A DNA stretch of 64,000 nucleotides, from the NCBI GenBank assembly GCA_028641055.1, contig CM054057.1, positions 727,666,484 through 727,730,483 of the forward strand. Reading direction: 5' to 3'. Of this stretch, positions 34,974 through 46,677 are shown in pieces (position 1 is the first letter of the stretch; the number at the start of each line of letters is the position of its first letter). This DNA comes from Alopecurus myosuroides. Taxonomy: Eukaryota > Streptophyta > Magnoliopsida > Poales > Poaceae. A program made the position numbers and the translations under genes. The notes beneath the pieces are model-generated. The model ran no database searches. It was not told the DNA's origin and saw only the letters and a list, made by a program, of their open reading frames with translations.

Positions 34974-36410
34974 AACGTGAACTTCGTCCCGAACTATAAT
35001 ACCTGAAGAGCTCGGGGTAGTTTTGTCGTAACTCCTCTTCCTTCTCCCAGGTAGCTTCACGTTCAGGGTGATGTTTCCACTGTACTTTGCAATATTTTAT
35101 TGCTCGGTTCCAGAGTCTCTTCTAGTCTTCTGCTAGAATCTTTTCTGGTTCCTCCACATACGTGAGGTCTAATTCTAACTCCAGCTCCTCCTGATTAACG
35201 GAATCTTCTGGTTCCTTCAAACACTTCCGGAGTTGGCATACATGGAAAACATTACGGACTTGCTTCAATTTTTCGGGTAGCTGTAGAGTAAAAGCTACAT
35301 TCCTATTCTGATCTAGAACCTTGTAAGGTCCTATGTATCGAGGACTTAACTTTACTTTAACTTCGAACCTTTTAAGCCCTTTCATCGGACTAACTCGGAG
35401 ATAGACCATATCCCGAATTTCTCGTTCCCATGTCCTTCTCTTCTGATCAGCATAACTTTTCTGTCGACTTTGAGCTATTTTCAGACGGTCTCGAATGTTA
35501 TCAACAATGTTCTATTGATCCTTGATATAGTCTGATTTAAACTCAGACTTGCCTCCTGCCTCGAACCAAAATATTGGTGATCTACACTTTCTTCCATAAA
35601 GTACTTCAAATGGTGCGGCTTTCAAAATGCTTTGATAACTCTTATTGTATGAGAATTCTGCTAATGGTAGATGTTCAGCCCATGATCCACCAAAATCAAG
35701 AGCACATGCCCGAAGCATGTCTCCTAAGATCTGATTAGTTCTTCAAGTTTGCCCTCCGGTCTGAGGGTGATAAGCAGTACTGAAATCTAATTGAGATCCC
35801 AAAGCTTTATGTATTTTCTTCCAGAATTATGAAGTAAACACGGAGCCTTTGTCTGAAACTATCCTCTTAGGTACTCCATGCTTACTTACTATTTCCTCTA
35901 CATATATATCCACCAACTTCTCGGCGTTATCTTTCTGGTTTACTGCTAGAAAATGTGCACTTTTGGTCAATCTATCAACAATAACCCAGATCATATCCTT
36001 ATGTGTTTTAGTCATTGGTAGAGCAGTAATGAAATACATACGAATCTTCTCCCACTTTCATTCTGGAATATCTAAGGGTTGTAATGGTCCTGCTGGACTT
36101 TGATGTTCAACCTTTACTCTCTGACATGTGTGACATTCAGAAACATACTTGGCAATATCTCCCTTCATATCGTTCCACCAAAATATGTCTCTGAGATCCA
36201 TGTACATCTTGGTACTCCCAGGGTGAATAGAGTATGGTGTATCATGTGCCTCCCAAAGTATCAACTTCTTGATCTCCGGAATATCAGGTACACAAAGCCT
36301 CTTGTTGAACCATAATGAGCTATGTTCACCTAAATGGAATACTGAAGGTTTTCCTTCTTCAATTCTTTGGAGTTCTTCTTTTATGAAAGGATCCTCGTCT
36401 GGCCGCCGAA
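34974..36410 (-). pseudogene. Element F integrase region with chromodomain-like tail, multiple stops
   Basis: It lies downstream of reverse transcriptase and is shifted by one frame after 36411. The amino-terminal zinc-binding part is visible at about 36250-36130 (HDTPYSIHPGSTKM, then CHTCQRVK). The catalytic core has the first Asp in WVIVDRLTKSAHF (about 35980-35945) and the second in RIVSDKGSVFTS (about 35865-35827); the segment after it leads to the expected Glu. In-frame stops occur near 36058, 35827, 35737, 35512 and 35122. The VFHVCQLRKCL motif and, beyond the last stop, a VQWKHHPEREATWE stretch resemble the C-terminal chromodomain-like region of plant chromoviruses, which targets integration to chromatin. 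Inactive. Confidence 0.88.
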
Positions 36411-37637
36411 TTATCTCATTGCTGAGATCACGTTTCTTCCTTCCATAAACTTCATGGTATACAAACCCCCCAAAGACTGTACCTCCACTATCTCAATCTC
36501 TACTTGTTTTATTTCTCTCTTCAGCTCTTTTGGCAATTCACATTGAATTGGTTGGCTGTCATTACTCTTCCGTCTTAAAGCATCGGCTACCACATTGGCC
36601 TTTCCTGGTGTATAGTTGATGGTAAGATCGTAATCTTTGATCAACTCTAACCATCTTCTTTGCCTCATATTCAATTCTTTCTGAGTGAAGAAATATTTGA
36701 GACTTTTGTGATCCGTGTAAAGCTCACACTTTGCTCCATAAAGAAATGACCTCCATCTCTTCAAAGCAAATACTACATCTGCCAATTCCAGATCATGAGT
36801 TGGGTAGTTAACTTCATGTGGTTTGAGATGTCTTGAACCATAAGCTATTACCTTCCGATCTTGCATGAGTACACATCCCAATCCATTCTTGGATGCATCA
36901 CAATATACGATGTAATCCTTGCAGGGTTCAGGTACTGCTAGGATTGGAGCTGTTGTCAATCGTTTCTTCAACGCATGAAAACTGGCTTCACACTTATCAG
37001 ACCATACAAAAGGAGTATTCTTCCTTAACAAATTGGTCATAGGACCTGCTATCTTGGAAAATCCTTCAATGAATCTTCTATAATATCCGGCCATTCCGAG
37101 GAATCCTCGAACTCCTTTGACATTGGTTGGTGCCTTCCAATCCAGAACTGACTGTACTTTGTCAGGATTTACTGCAATACCTTCCTTGCTGATGACATGT
37201 CCAAGGAATTCTACTTGATCTAACCAAAACTCGCACATACCGAATTTGGCAAACAACTGATGTTCCCTCAGAACTGGTAATGCTATCCTTAAGTACTTAG
37301 CATGATCTTCTTTGTTCTTCAAATATATCAGAATATCATCGATGAACACAATCATGAACTTATCCAAGTATGGCATGAAGATTTTGTTCATCAAATTCAT
37401 GAAAATAGCTGGTGCATTGGTCAGTCCAAAAGGAACAACCAAATATTCATGATGTCCATACCTTGAAACAAAAGCTATTTTGGGTACATCTTCTGGTTTA
37501 ATTTTGATCTGATGGTACCCTGATCTGAGATCAATCTTGGAGAACACTCTAGCCCCATGGACTTGATCAAACAAATCTTTAATTCTTGGTAATGGATACT
37601 TGTTCTTGATGGTGACATTGTTCAGATTTCTAAAATC
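36411..37637 (-). pseudogene. Element F reverse transcriptase and RNase H
   Basis: A long open minus-strand stretch, in frame with the protease part upstream but separated from it by a TGA at 37638-37640. Reverse transcriptase motifs are clear: [20 protein letters not shown], and the catalytic VFIDDIL box (FIDD at 37335-37346). RNase H follows, with [13 protein letters not shown] near 36900, [17 protein letters not shown], and YTDHKSLKY near 36710. These would copy the RNA genome into DNA in virus-like particles. The frame itself is intact for about 400 codons, the best-preserved coding piece in the window, but it is cut off from gag and integrase. Confidence 0.93.
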
Positions 37638-38612
37638 TCAACACATTCTTCTACCTCCATCTCTCTTCTCCACGAATATAACTGGTGATCCCCATGGTGG
37701 TACACTTTCTCTGATGAATCCCTTGCTTTCCAGTTCATCTAATTGTTCCTTAAGTTCCTTTAATTCTTTAGGACCCATCTTGTATGGTGCCTGAGCAATA
37801 GGTGATGTACATGGTATCAAGTCAATGGTAAACTCGATCTCCCTATCTGGTGGCATTCCTGGTAATTCTGCTGGAAAAACATCCGGAAACTCATTGACTA
37901 CTGGTATATCTTCTAACTTAGCTTCATTCAGTGAGTTGAGTTGGAGTTCAGCCTCCACATGAGTATGCTTATCTGCCTGATAGGTAACTCTTCCTCCTCC
38001 AGGCTTCCTAAGAGAAACTGTCTTCTCCTCACAGCCAATTAAAGCTCCATTCTCCGTCATCCGGTCCATTCCCAGAACAACATCAATGTTCTTCAGAGGA
38101 ATAACTAAAAGATCCGCGTAATATGTGCAACCACAGATCATGATGACTTGATCTGGCCTTGTACGCGTAACTAAGAGCGTACCTCCCGTCGTCATAACGG
38201 TAAGAGGACATTCTAAACGTGAACACCTTACCCCATACTTATCCACAAAATAACTAGAGATGAAAGATGTGGTAGCACCGGTATCAAATAAAACTTTGCC
38301 ATATTGTGTAAGAAGACCGAGCGTACCTAATACTACGGTGTCTGAGTTGTCAGCCCCCTCCAGAGATGTACAATTAAGTTTCCCGAAGGGTCTAGCTCGT
38401 TTGCCATTATTGTTCTTCCCGCCGCCGCCACCTCCAGCTGAGAATCCACTTGCTCCTCCGGGCCTAGCCCCACCTTTGTTGACTCCACCTCCGGCTGTCT
38501 TGTTGGGACTATCCGGCTTGATATGTCCCTCCTTTCCACATCCAATGCAAATGATCCTAGGATTCTTGCAGACACTCTTGATATGCCCCAGAAGCCCGCA
38601 ACCATGCAGATT
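37638..38612 (-). pseudogene. Element F zinc knuckles and protease
   Basis: After the gag stop a different frame carries two CCHC-like knuckles (GLLGHIKSVC and CIGCGKEGHIKPD, about 38600-38515); each lacks one expected cysteine. The aspartic protease site DTGA is at 38274-38285, and a Gly-rich linker precedes it. The frame ends at TGA 37638-37640, just before the reverse transcriptase; the TGA is consistent with a CGA changed at a CpG. The protease would cleave the Gag-Pol polyprotein. Confidence 0.85.
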
Positions 38613-38614
38613 AT

Positions 38615-39508
38615 CTAATTCCTTGGATTGAACGGTCCACGATTCATAGGAGTTCCTCCCGATTTCATCCTGGGTTTCAAACTCAGATTGGAAGTAGGTC
38701 TACTTGGCTGAAACTTCTTAGGCTCAAACTTATCCGTCTTCTGTCGGTTCAGTTGAACCAACTTATAATCATTCTCCCAGGTAACTGCAGAGTTCATCAA
38801 CTCTTGGAAGTTAGCTGGTTTGGACGTCCTTAACTGCATAGCAGCATAGGGATCTAGTCCTCTCAAGAACCTCTTTATCCTCTTCTTGTCATTGTCAACT
38901 TCATCAGCAGCATAACGAGAAAGTCTGCTGAACTCATTGACATACCAAATCATATGGTGTGTCCCTTGCTGGAGATCCTCGAAGTCCCTCCTCTTTAACT
39001 CCATGACACTGTCAGGAACATGGTACTCCCTGAATTTTTCCTTGAATTCCTCCCATGTGACTACCTTCTTTGGTGGCTTCAGGATAATCTGATTATCCCA
39101 CCATGCTGTTGCTGGTCCATTCAGAAGATGTGTAGCAAAGCGCACCTTCTCCGCATCATTCGCATTGATAGCCTTGATATTTCTTTCAGTATCGACTAAC
39201 CAGTCTTCAGCATCCATAGGATCTCTGGCTGTAGCAAATGGTGCTGGTTTAGTCTTCAGGAAGTCCAACAGAGTTAACATCCTTGGTTCAGCTGCTCTCC
39301 CAGGCCCCACCTGGTTTAACAATTCCTGCATGAACTTGTTTTTATTTTCATGAACAAACTTCATGTACTCCATGAAATTCTTCTCTACCAGAGGCCTGAG
39401 TGGTGGTGGTGGTGGTAACTCTGCTCTTGCAGCGTCCTCATCAGCCTTCACCTTATTTTCTCGTTCCATACGCTGCGTGTCAGCCTCACTGGTTCCGCCA
39501 CTCTCCAT
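38615..39508 (-). pseudogene. Element F Gag (capsid part)
   Basis: A 297-codon open frame starting at 39508. It contains the plant Retrotrans_gag pattern: ATAWWDN, WEEFKEKFREYHVP, ELKRRDFEDLQQG, EFSRLSRYAADEV and KRFLRGLDPYAAMQL. A TAG ends it at 38615-38617, and the zinc knuckles continue in another frame. The start codon is followed by an acidic, proline-rich segment. Gag packages the RNA. The frame itself is open, but the loss of the knuckle fusion makes it defective, hence the pseudogene label. Confidence 0.88.
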
Positions 39509-40022
39509 ATTCCCCTAGTCCTGCAATGTGAAGAGAACAAACTCATAGTTACATCATGCTCATGCTTTTTGAGCCTCACTTCACATGCAGCACTAGTCAC
39601 ACAAGAGAAAAAAAATCCAAATCCAAATACAAAAAACATATTTCACATAATATACAGATACGTATAGGTCGGTTACAAGCCTTCACCGTAGTGAATTACA
39701 GAAAGTAAAGAAGTACAAAGCACCACTGGGTCGCTCACACACTCCGACCCATATTTATGATACATGGATCGAAACTCCTAAACTACTACCTCAATAGAGC
39801 CCTCACACCATCTCCATGGATGTCACTATACTACTCAGAGTACATGCCAGGAGTCCACCCTGTGTAGCATGAAGTCCTGCGCACCGCCTCGGGGATAAAC
39901 GGCCTCCCAGATGGAACGTAATCTGTGTCAGAAGTGTCCATACACTGGGTATCACTCAGATAAAGCTCATCTATGTCCAGATAATCATCAAGATAGGACA
40001 CAAACTCCTCAGTACTAGTGTT
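39509..40022 (-). other. Spacer between extra ORF and gag in F
   Basis: Non-coding in all frames at useful length. No distinct motif is seen beyond a purine-poor stretch before the gag start. Confidence 0.5.
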
Positions 40023-41044
40023 CTATGAGGATTCCCCCTCTACAAAACAAGTGGTACTAGTGCAGCAACTGTGATCAAATGGTACCTCCTGCATAGGTTG
40101 GGTCTCTACCCGTTCCTCCTCATAAGATGATATGTTCATGACAATAATATATGCTTCCTCAGCTGTGACTTCCTCCACACTATCCTGATCCTCATCCTCA
40201 GACATATCGTCACATGGAATAGGATGTTGACTGGTACCAGGATACCAGTCAAACCTCCAGCCATCAGAGTTCTCCATAAAAGAATCTGATTCTGGAACTC
40301 AACCAAAGATATTTGGCTTTATGTCACTAGGTTCATCCAAAATTTCATACGAGCTGTATGGTTCCGGCTCACTAGGTGGTATAATAGGATAGTGGATCGG
40401 TTCTGGGGTAGTGGAATACCCGGACTGCCTATCTTGGGTTGGTTTCTTAGATGACTCTACTCCTGGGGTATAGTACGGTTCACCCCTCTCCTGAGCCTTC
40501 TTGTTCCCCTTTTTCTCTGGGCTAGATGGTTTAGTTAGATTTTACAACATACCATCCTTGTCATCTACTATGACCTGGTGAGTTATATAGAAAGATCCCA
40601 CCAACTTCCTATATCCATCTAACAAGCTAGTGGCTAACTTTGGCTTGTTTTTTATCAACACATAATGATCAAGTGCCAACTATGTGCTTAGGTGGTCATG
40701 TGAATGGCTGTGAGGCTGGTACCTGACAGCTAATTAGCCTTATGCTCACTGATGGTTCCTAAGGCTTGTACTAAGGCCTGTTGGTAAGCCGGCATCTGAC
40801 TCCTACCTTCACCACTAGGTGTAGTCATATGTGGTGTTAATTCCCTGGGTATTAGGATTAATATCCGGTACTTCAGAATAGTCTCACCATCCTTGTAGGT
40901 GTATGTGTTGACTTTGATGTTGGTATCAAACTCGAAAGCTCGAAGCAAAGCTCGTAGCTGCTCAGTCAACTCCCCTTTATAGTGCTCAAGCCTCTCATGT
41001 TTTACCCATTCCGTTCTCCCTGAACTCCCGCCTTTCATCATCAC
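40023..41044 (-). pseudogene. Extra ORF upstream of gag in element F, broken
   Basis: Between the primer-binding site and gag, in sense orientation, lies an open frame of 104 codons (41044-40730) and, after disrupted sequence, an acidic 84-codon piece (40277-40023). The first has a compact region (YRILILIPRELTPHM, then AYQQALVQALG) that looks protein-like rather than random. Additional ORFs before gag are known in some large plant Gypsy elements; I cannot assign this one a function. At least one frameshift and several stops separate the pieces. Confidence 0.5.
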
Positions 41045-41200
41045 TGTTCACAAGTAACATAGATGTTATTAATAGAATATATAATAAAGATTCAACATTC
41101 TGGAAATATGACCAGAATATTCCCAAGTGAATACCTATCATACTTCCAGCGCACTCTTAATCGTTACGTTCTAAAACCCTACAGGGTATATCCCTTTACT

Positions 41201-41217
41201 AGGTTGCTCTAATACCA
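41201..41217 (-). other. Primer-binding site of F, tRNA-iMet type
   Basis: On the minus strand TGGTATTAGAGCAACCT, one change from the usual TGGTATCAGAGC complement of initiator tRNA-Met. It is two bases from the 5' LTR end at 41220. Confidence 0.88.
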
Positions 41218-41219
41218 GC

Positions 41220-44200
41220 TGCGGTGACCCAACATACAACTACATTTTGTAGTATGCAAGTCGTTGATATAACACTCACAGAACATCGTTCCGCAAATAT
41301 TACATCCCTCAGGGTGGTACAGCAGAAACATTGCGGGACTTGATTGTCATACAAACATATATTACAAAATATAGTGTGCTGACAAGAGAATGAGCTCATG
41401 CTGAGGTCATCTCATTATTGCAGTTAGAACAACAACCGAAATATAAAGCAGGTGCATACACGGGAACTCAACAACGAAATATAGAGTCCAAGGCTGCTCG
41501 ATTCAACCGTGCTAAGTATTTGTTTCAGACTAGGCTAAACCTAGTCAGACTCATCCCCCTCTAGATCAACTCCGTACTGGGTGGTGTAATCCACCCCTTT
41601 CACACCTCCGGAGAGATCCGGCTCCTCGTAGTAAATGTCGTTCTGGCCTCCGAGGATGTTGAATGATGCCTCCTCTAAGTTCTCATAGCCTAAGCAGGGG
41701 GTCAAACGGGATTGAATGAGTAATGAGCGTTACTCAACAAGTTCATTAAGTACGGAAATAATTAATGCACTAACTACGGTCATCGACTCTAAAGAGTCTA
41801 GACTGATGCAAGGTTTTGCCAATCTTTCTTCAAGAGGTTGTTTTAATACTGAAAACTATGCCCGCCAGACCATCACAGGACTAGAACTTCATGGAGTTGC
41901 CTTTCCTGTAGCGTTCGCAATTCCTTCCCGGAACAAGGGGTAACATGCCACATCCTTTTACACTCTGCAGAGGTGCGTTACTTTACCCATGGGCGACCAA
42001 GACCATGTTGCACAACCAGGCGCGCGATCTTGTCCACTCCCACTGAGGTGTAGGGCCCGGTTGTTGGTCCAAGCCAAACCGTGCTTCTCCGCACAACACA
42101 TACCCACCCATTTCCACCAGCAGGTTGAACCCCTGATTCCACCCCTCATGATGGAGACCTAGGCGCCCCTGGCAGACACTCATAGTCCCCAGAGTCCGTG
42201 AGACGTAAGGGCTCCCACCCATGTGCATGTAGTCCCGCAAGACCTACAACGTACGTCTCTGGTAGCCCGTTGTCATGCGAACGAGAGAAGATCACAACTG
42301 AATTACTCCCCCCATAGAAGACCCATGGTCAACGCGGTATTTACGGCGCACCAATTTCTGACAGCATTTGTTGTTAACTCCTAGGTAATACTTTCCCATG
42401 CAGATGGAACCTTCCTTTGACCTGTTCATCTTACCATGGTCCCATCCGCCCACCAAACAAAACACTACCACTAGGGTAGTCATTCAATTATTCATATTAT
42501 TATAAAAATAGGATCATGCATTCTTTTGAGCGTAGGTGGTATTATGATAGGATTTTAAAAAAAAGTTGTTATGAAATAATTCAAAGGTCATGAGCAAGTG
42601 ATGAACTTGCCTTGATATGGACATGTAATGAAGTGTGATGCTTGGAGCAGATCCTAACTTCCTTGTTCTACAAAACACCATCATTGTCTGGTAAAGACAA
42701 TGTTTGAAGAAGCAATTGATGCTACTATGCATAATGATATGTATGCATTTTTTTTATTAAAGTGACTATTTGATTTTCTAAGTAATTGTGGTAGTTGGTT
42801 ATTTTGTGAATTTATCATTATTTGTTATTTTCTGTTATAGATATTAATATTTATTTTATTGCTTTAACAATTCTTGATTTATAGTAAAATATGGATATAG
42901 ATTAGTTTGAAATGTTTAATATATTTGGATAAGGTTGAAAATAACTTTACTTTTGATTATAAATAAACTTGAATTCTACTTAAATTTAATTATCAAAGTT
43001 TTATTGAAATCATGATTTTAAAACCATGAATTTAAGACTATAAGTATTATTTGGTTAATTTCTTTTATTACAGTACTCAAATCTTTTATGGAAATTTAAT
43101 TAATTTGAGTTACAAATTTTTAATAATTTTATAGGATTTTATTTTAGAATTTTTTATTATTCTTTTTATTAAAGAAATGTCAATTTACCCTTATGCCCCT
43201 AGGGCTGACAGGTGGGTCAACCACACCGGATTGAACCCAACCTGCTCGGCTGAGCCGAGCCAGACCGCACACATGCACACACTCGCACCCCTCTCCTCCA
43301 TCTCTCGTTTCCCCGACACCAGGCGACCCCCGGGCGACCGAATCGCCTCCGCCTTCGGCGAATTCCCTAGGACAACTCCGACCACCCCCACCGCTGTGGA
43401 TGGGTGCAAAAGATGCGCCAACGCACCCTCCACAACTTCCTCTGCCTCGATCTGCTCTCCGCTCGCCATGCTTCTCGTGCGCTTCCAAACCCTAACCCTA
43501 GGTTTCGGGAGCCCGACGTGCTCCACCCCTCTTCGGTGTGTGCCAGCTCCTCCGAGGTGATTCAGGGCGCCCCTCATGCTGCCCTGGTGTTGCGGCTGCT
43601 CCTAGCGGTCGTTGATGGCTGCGGTGGCGAGGCGCCGCCGGGACGGCCTCCACGAGGGCAACCGCGGTGCCACGCCGCCCGCTTCTGCGCTTCACCAACT
43701 GGATGTGGTCACCAAGATGGTAACCACCTGTGAGTCCCCTCTTCTCCTCCTCTACTCTCTCTGTCTCCTCCCCTACTCTCTCTGTCTCCTCCTTCCATTG
43801 CTCTGGAACCTGGCCTTTGTGCCAGTGTTCATTCCATGATGCCCTGTGGTACCCCTGTGAGGTTGGTGATGGATTATTTAGGCTTGGGAAATATTCCCAT
43901 TGGAATATTTGGTACATATGGTTGTGAGGGAATTGTTCTATCCCTGTGATGGAAACAAAGATGATTTTTGGTTGAATGATTTTTCTTAGGAATTTATTTG
44001 GGATGTTAGTATGCTGTGGAGAGTATCTTAGGGACCTTTCCCTGTGCTTGTGTTGTGGAAATTATTTGGGAATTTCTCTCTGTGCTAGTGCTATGGAAGA
44101 ATCCACTAGGATTCATTCCCTGTGACTTAACCCTGTGGCTTGCTCTCTGTTGGACAGAGCACACCATGATGTGTTGCTCCAATAATTTCTATGGGTGTGA

Positions 44201-45828
44201 TTATTTTTGATAGGTGTTACTCTGAACCTTAGGTTCACAGAATATGCCATCATCACATAATTTAATTTACTAATTAAATCCCTTTGTGAGGTTGTGTTGA
44301 GGTACCAGGTACTTAGATCTGGTGCCCAGCAACTGTACTGAGGAGATATGATATGATTCGGTAACTGTTTTGCTCAAATCTTGGCTTCTAGATCTTATTC
44401 ACTGATAAGAACTGATGCTCTCTTGATATGTTTTCCCTATGCATCACTTGATAAGATCATACTACAACACCTGATGATTTTCTTTCTATGAAATTATCTG
44501 GTAAGAAAAGATTGCTTGCACTTACTTCTTGTCGCCCCTAAGCCTATGATGCAAAGTCTGAGGCCCCTTTTTTAATAAGAGCAGATAACTATATTGATAT
44601 TTACAATCCCCTAGGATGAGTATAGCATAGCACTTCTATGCTTCTCTGAGGGTAATAAACCCCAACACATCTTTGTGTATAACTAGCCATTATATGGCTT
44701 TGATGGTGCATAAATATTCACCTTGTGTGTTGAGCAATTGGTTGGTGGTTTTTGGTGCTTGAGGCTTGCTTGTTTCACTCCTGCTGCTTCCCTGTGGCTT
44801 GGCCTTGTGATACTTGGTTGCTGAATCTCCAATATGATGCTCCTTTACTTGTGGAGGATTATGTGTGGATGATCTAGTGGTGTTGGTTCTTCCTGTTCTT
44901 GGTTGATTTCACAACCCGAGCAGGAACAGGGGAAAGTGTGGTGTTGATCCCCTCCCCTTGCGGCTGATGTGTTATTTATACTGTAACAGAGGTCTTGACA
45001 GCACCAAAGTGAGCTGGTGAGTGTGTTGTTTGCATGTGTACTAGCTGAGAAGATCTTTTCACCTAGCAATGCGGCTGGTCTTATCCTGGGCTTCTATTTT
45101 CCTTGTGCTGCCAGTTGTATTTCTTGGCTTTGCCTGTGATGCTGGCCTGAGGCCTAATTCAGTAGAACAGATACTACATGATCTCATTTTAACCCAATGA
45201 TGTGTTAATCAGTGCAACACACTGACAAACTAAGGGTTCTAATCCCCCTAACCTATATGTTTTTGGTTTGTGTTTAATTTTGTAGGTGAAGATGATGACA
45301 GGCGCTAAGGATTAGATAGGACTTATTCTAGGAATAAACTCCTGTAATGATACACTTGTAACATTGTTGTAATTTTTCTATTTTTGAAACCAATTGTAAA
45401 GACTTTGTATCTTGTGATGTTATTAATAAAATTAATTGTTTTTTTTCTTTTTCTATACTCAGTGATATTGGAAATATCCAATATTTGTTATGTCATAATT
45501 GTTTCCATTTAATTACGATTATGGTATAATCCTGTTTAACCAATTTGAATCCCAATTCAAATTCAAACTCAAATTTAACTCAAACATTCCTAAATTTAAA
45601 TAATTCAAATTTTGAACTCCTAAATGCAAAATATAACCTAAAGGTCATGTCGAAATTCCATCATATTCCAGTGTTTTCCTCTTTCTAAGAATTAGAATAT
45701 CGATGGAACCTCGATCACTCTAGGGTTTTAGTTTTGCGAAAAAATTATTCAGGTTTTGCAAACACATGCATGCAGATGCACAAATTGAAATTCTACCCCT
45801 GTGAGTTCCTAAACGCTGGGACATTACA
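41220..45828 (-). repeat. 5' LTR of element F
   Basis: 4,609 bp, on the minus strand from TGTAATGTCCCAGC at 45828 to GGGTCACCGCA at 41220. The part from 42982 rightward is repeated at 58817-61657. Confidence 0.92.
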
Positions 45829-46677
45829 TGAACTCACTATCTAGCATAAATAATCCCTCTTGGAGTCACAAGCATCTACTTGGCCAGAGCATCTACTAGC
45901 AACAGAGAGCATGCAAGATCACAAATGACATATATGATAGATCTATAATCAATTTGACATAGTATTCAATATTTATCGGATCCCAACAAACACAACATGT
46001 AGCATTACAATAAGATGATCTTGATCATGTTAGGCAGCTCACAAGATCTAAACATGATGGCACAAATAGGAGAAGACAACCATCTAGATACTGCTATGGA
46101 CCTGTAGTCCCAGGATGAACCCCTCATGCATCACTCCGGAGGAAGGCATGATGATGAAGAGCCCTCCGGTGATGATTCTCCTCTCCGGCAGAGTGCCGAG
46201 AAGAGCTTCAGAATCCTCCCAAACTAGGGTTGACGACGGCGGCGGCTGCGAAACTTTTCGTGGATGGAGGCTCGGGTACTTAGGGTTTTCCCGAGGAAGT
46301 CAATATATAGGCGGAAGGGCGATGTCAGTGGGCGACCAGGGGCCCACACCACGTGACCGCGTAGCCAAGGGAGGGCCGCGCCGCCCTATGGTGTGGCTGC
46401 CTTCCTGGCGCCCTTCGAGTCCCCTTCGGACTCTGTGTACATGACCGAAAAATAGGGATTTTGGCTTTCGTGCCGTCCAATTCCGAGAATATTTATAGAA
46501 AAACTTCTTTGAAATACAAAAAATAACAGAAAACAGAAACTGGCACTATGGCATCTTGTCAATAGGTTTTTCCCAGAAAATGCATATAAATGCTATGAAA
46601 TCTATATAAAACATGTAGCAATTGAGATAATATCAACATGGAACATCAGAAATTATAGATACATGGGAGACGTATGA
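45829..46677 (-). repeat. 5' LTR of element D, outer half
   Basis: On the minus strand it starts at 46677 (TCATACGTCTCC, with the terminal TG changed to TC) and runs to the F insertion. The first five bases at the F side, TGAAC, are the target duplication. The duplicated copy (61658-62500) still has TGATACG. It is shared as 3' LTR by D2 on its right. Confidence 0.82.

Larger units (their letters stand above)
30365..45828 (-). mobile_element. Complete Ty3/Gypsy chromovirus-like retrotransposon F, 15.46 kb
   Basis: It is flanked by a perfect 5-bp duplication TGAAC (30360-30364 and 45829-45833). Long LTRs (4,596 and 4,609 bp) enclose a 6.26-kb internal region with gag, protease, reverse transcriptase, RNase H, integrase in that order and a chromodomain-like tail, the Ty3/Gypsy order. 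Primer-binding site is tRNA-iMet type. It sits inside the D LTR. Several stops and frameshifts disable it. The tail and LTR start (TGTAATGTCCC) suggest a Tekay-like chromovirus; that clade call is inference. Confidence 0.93.
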
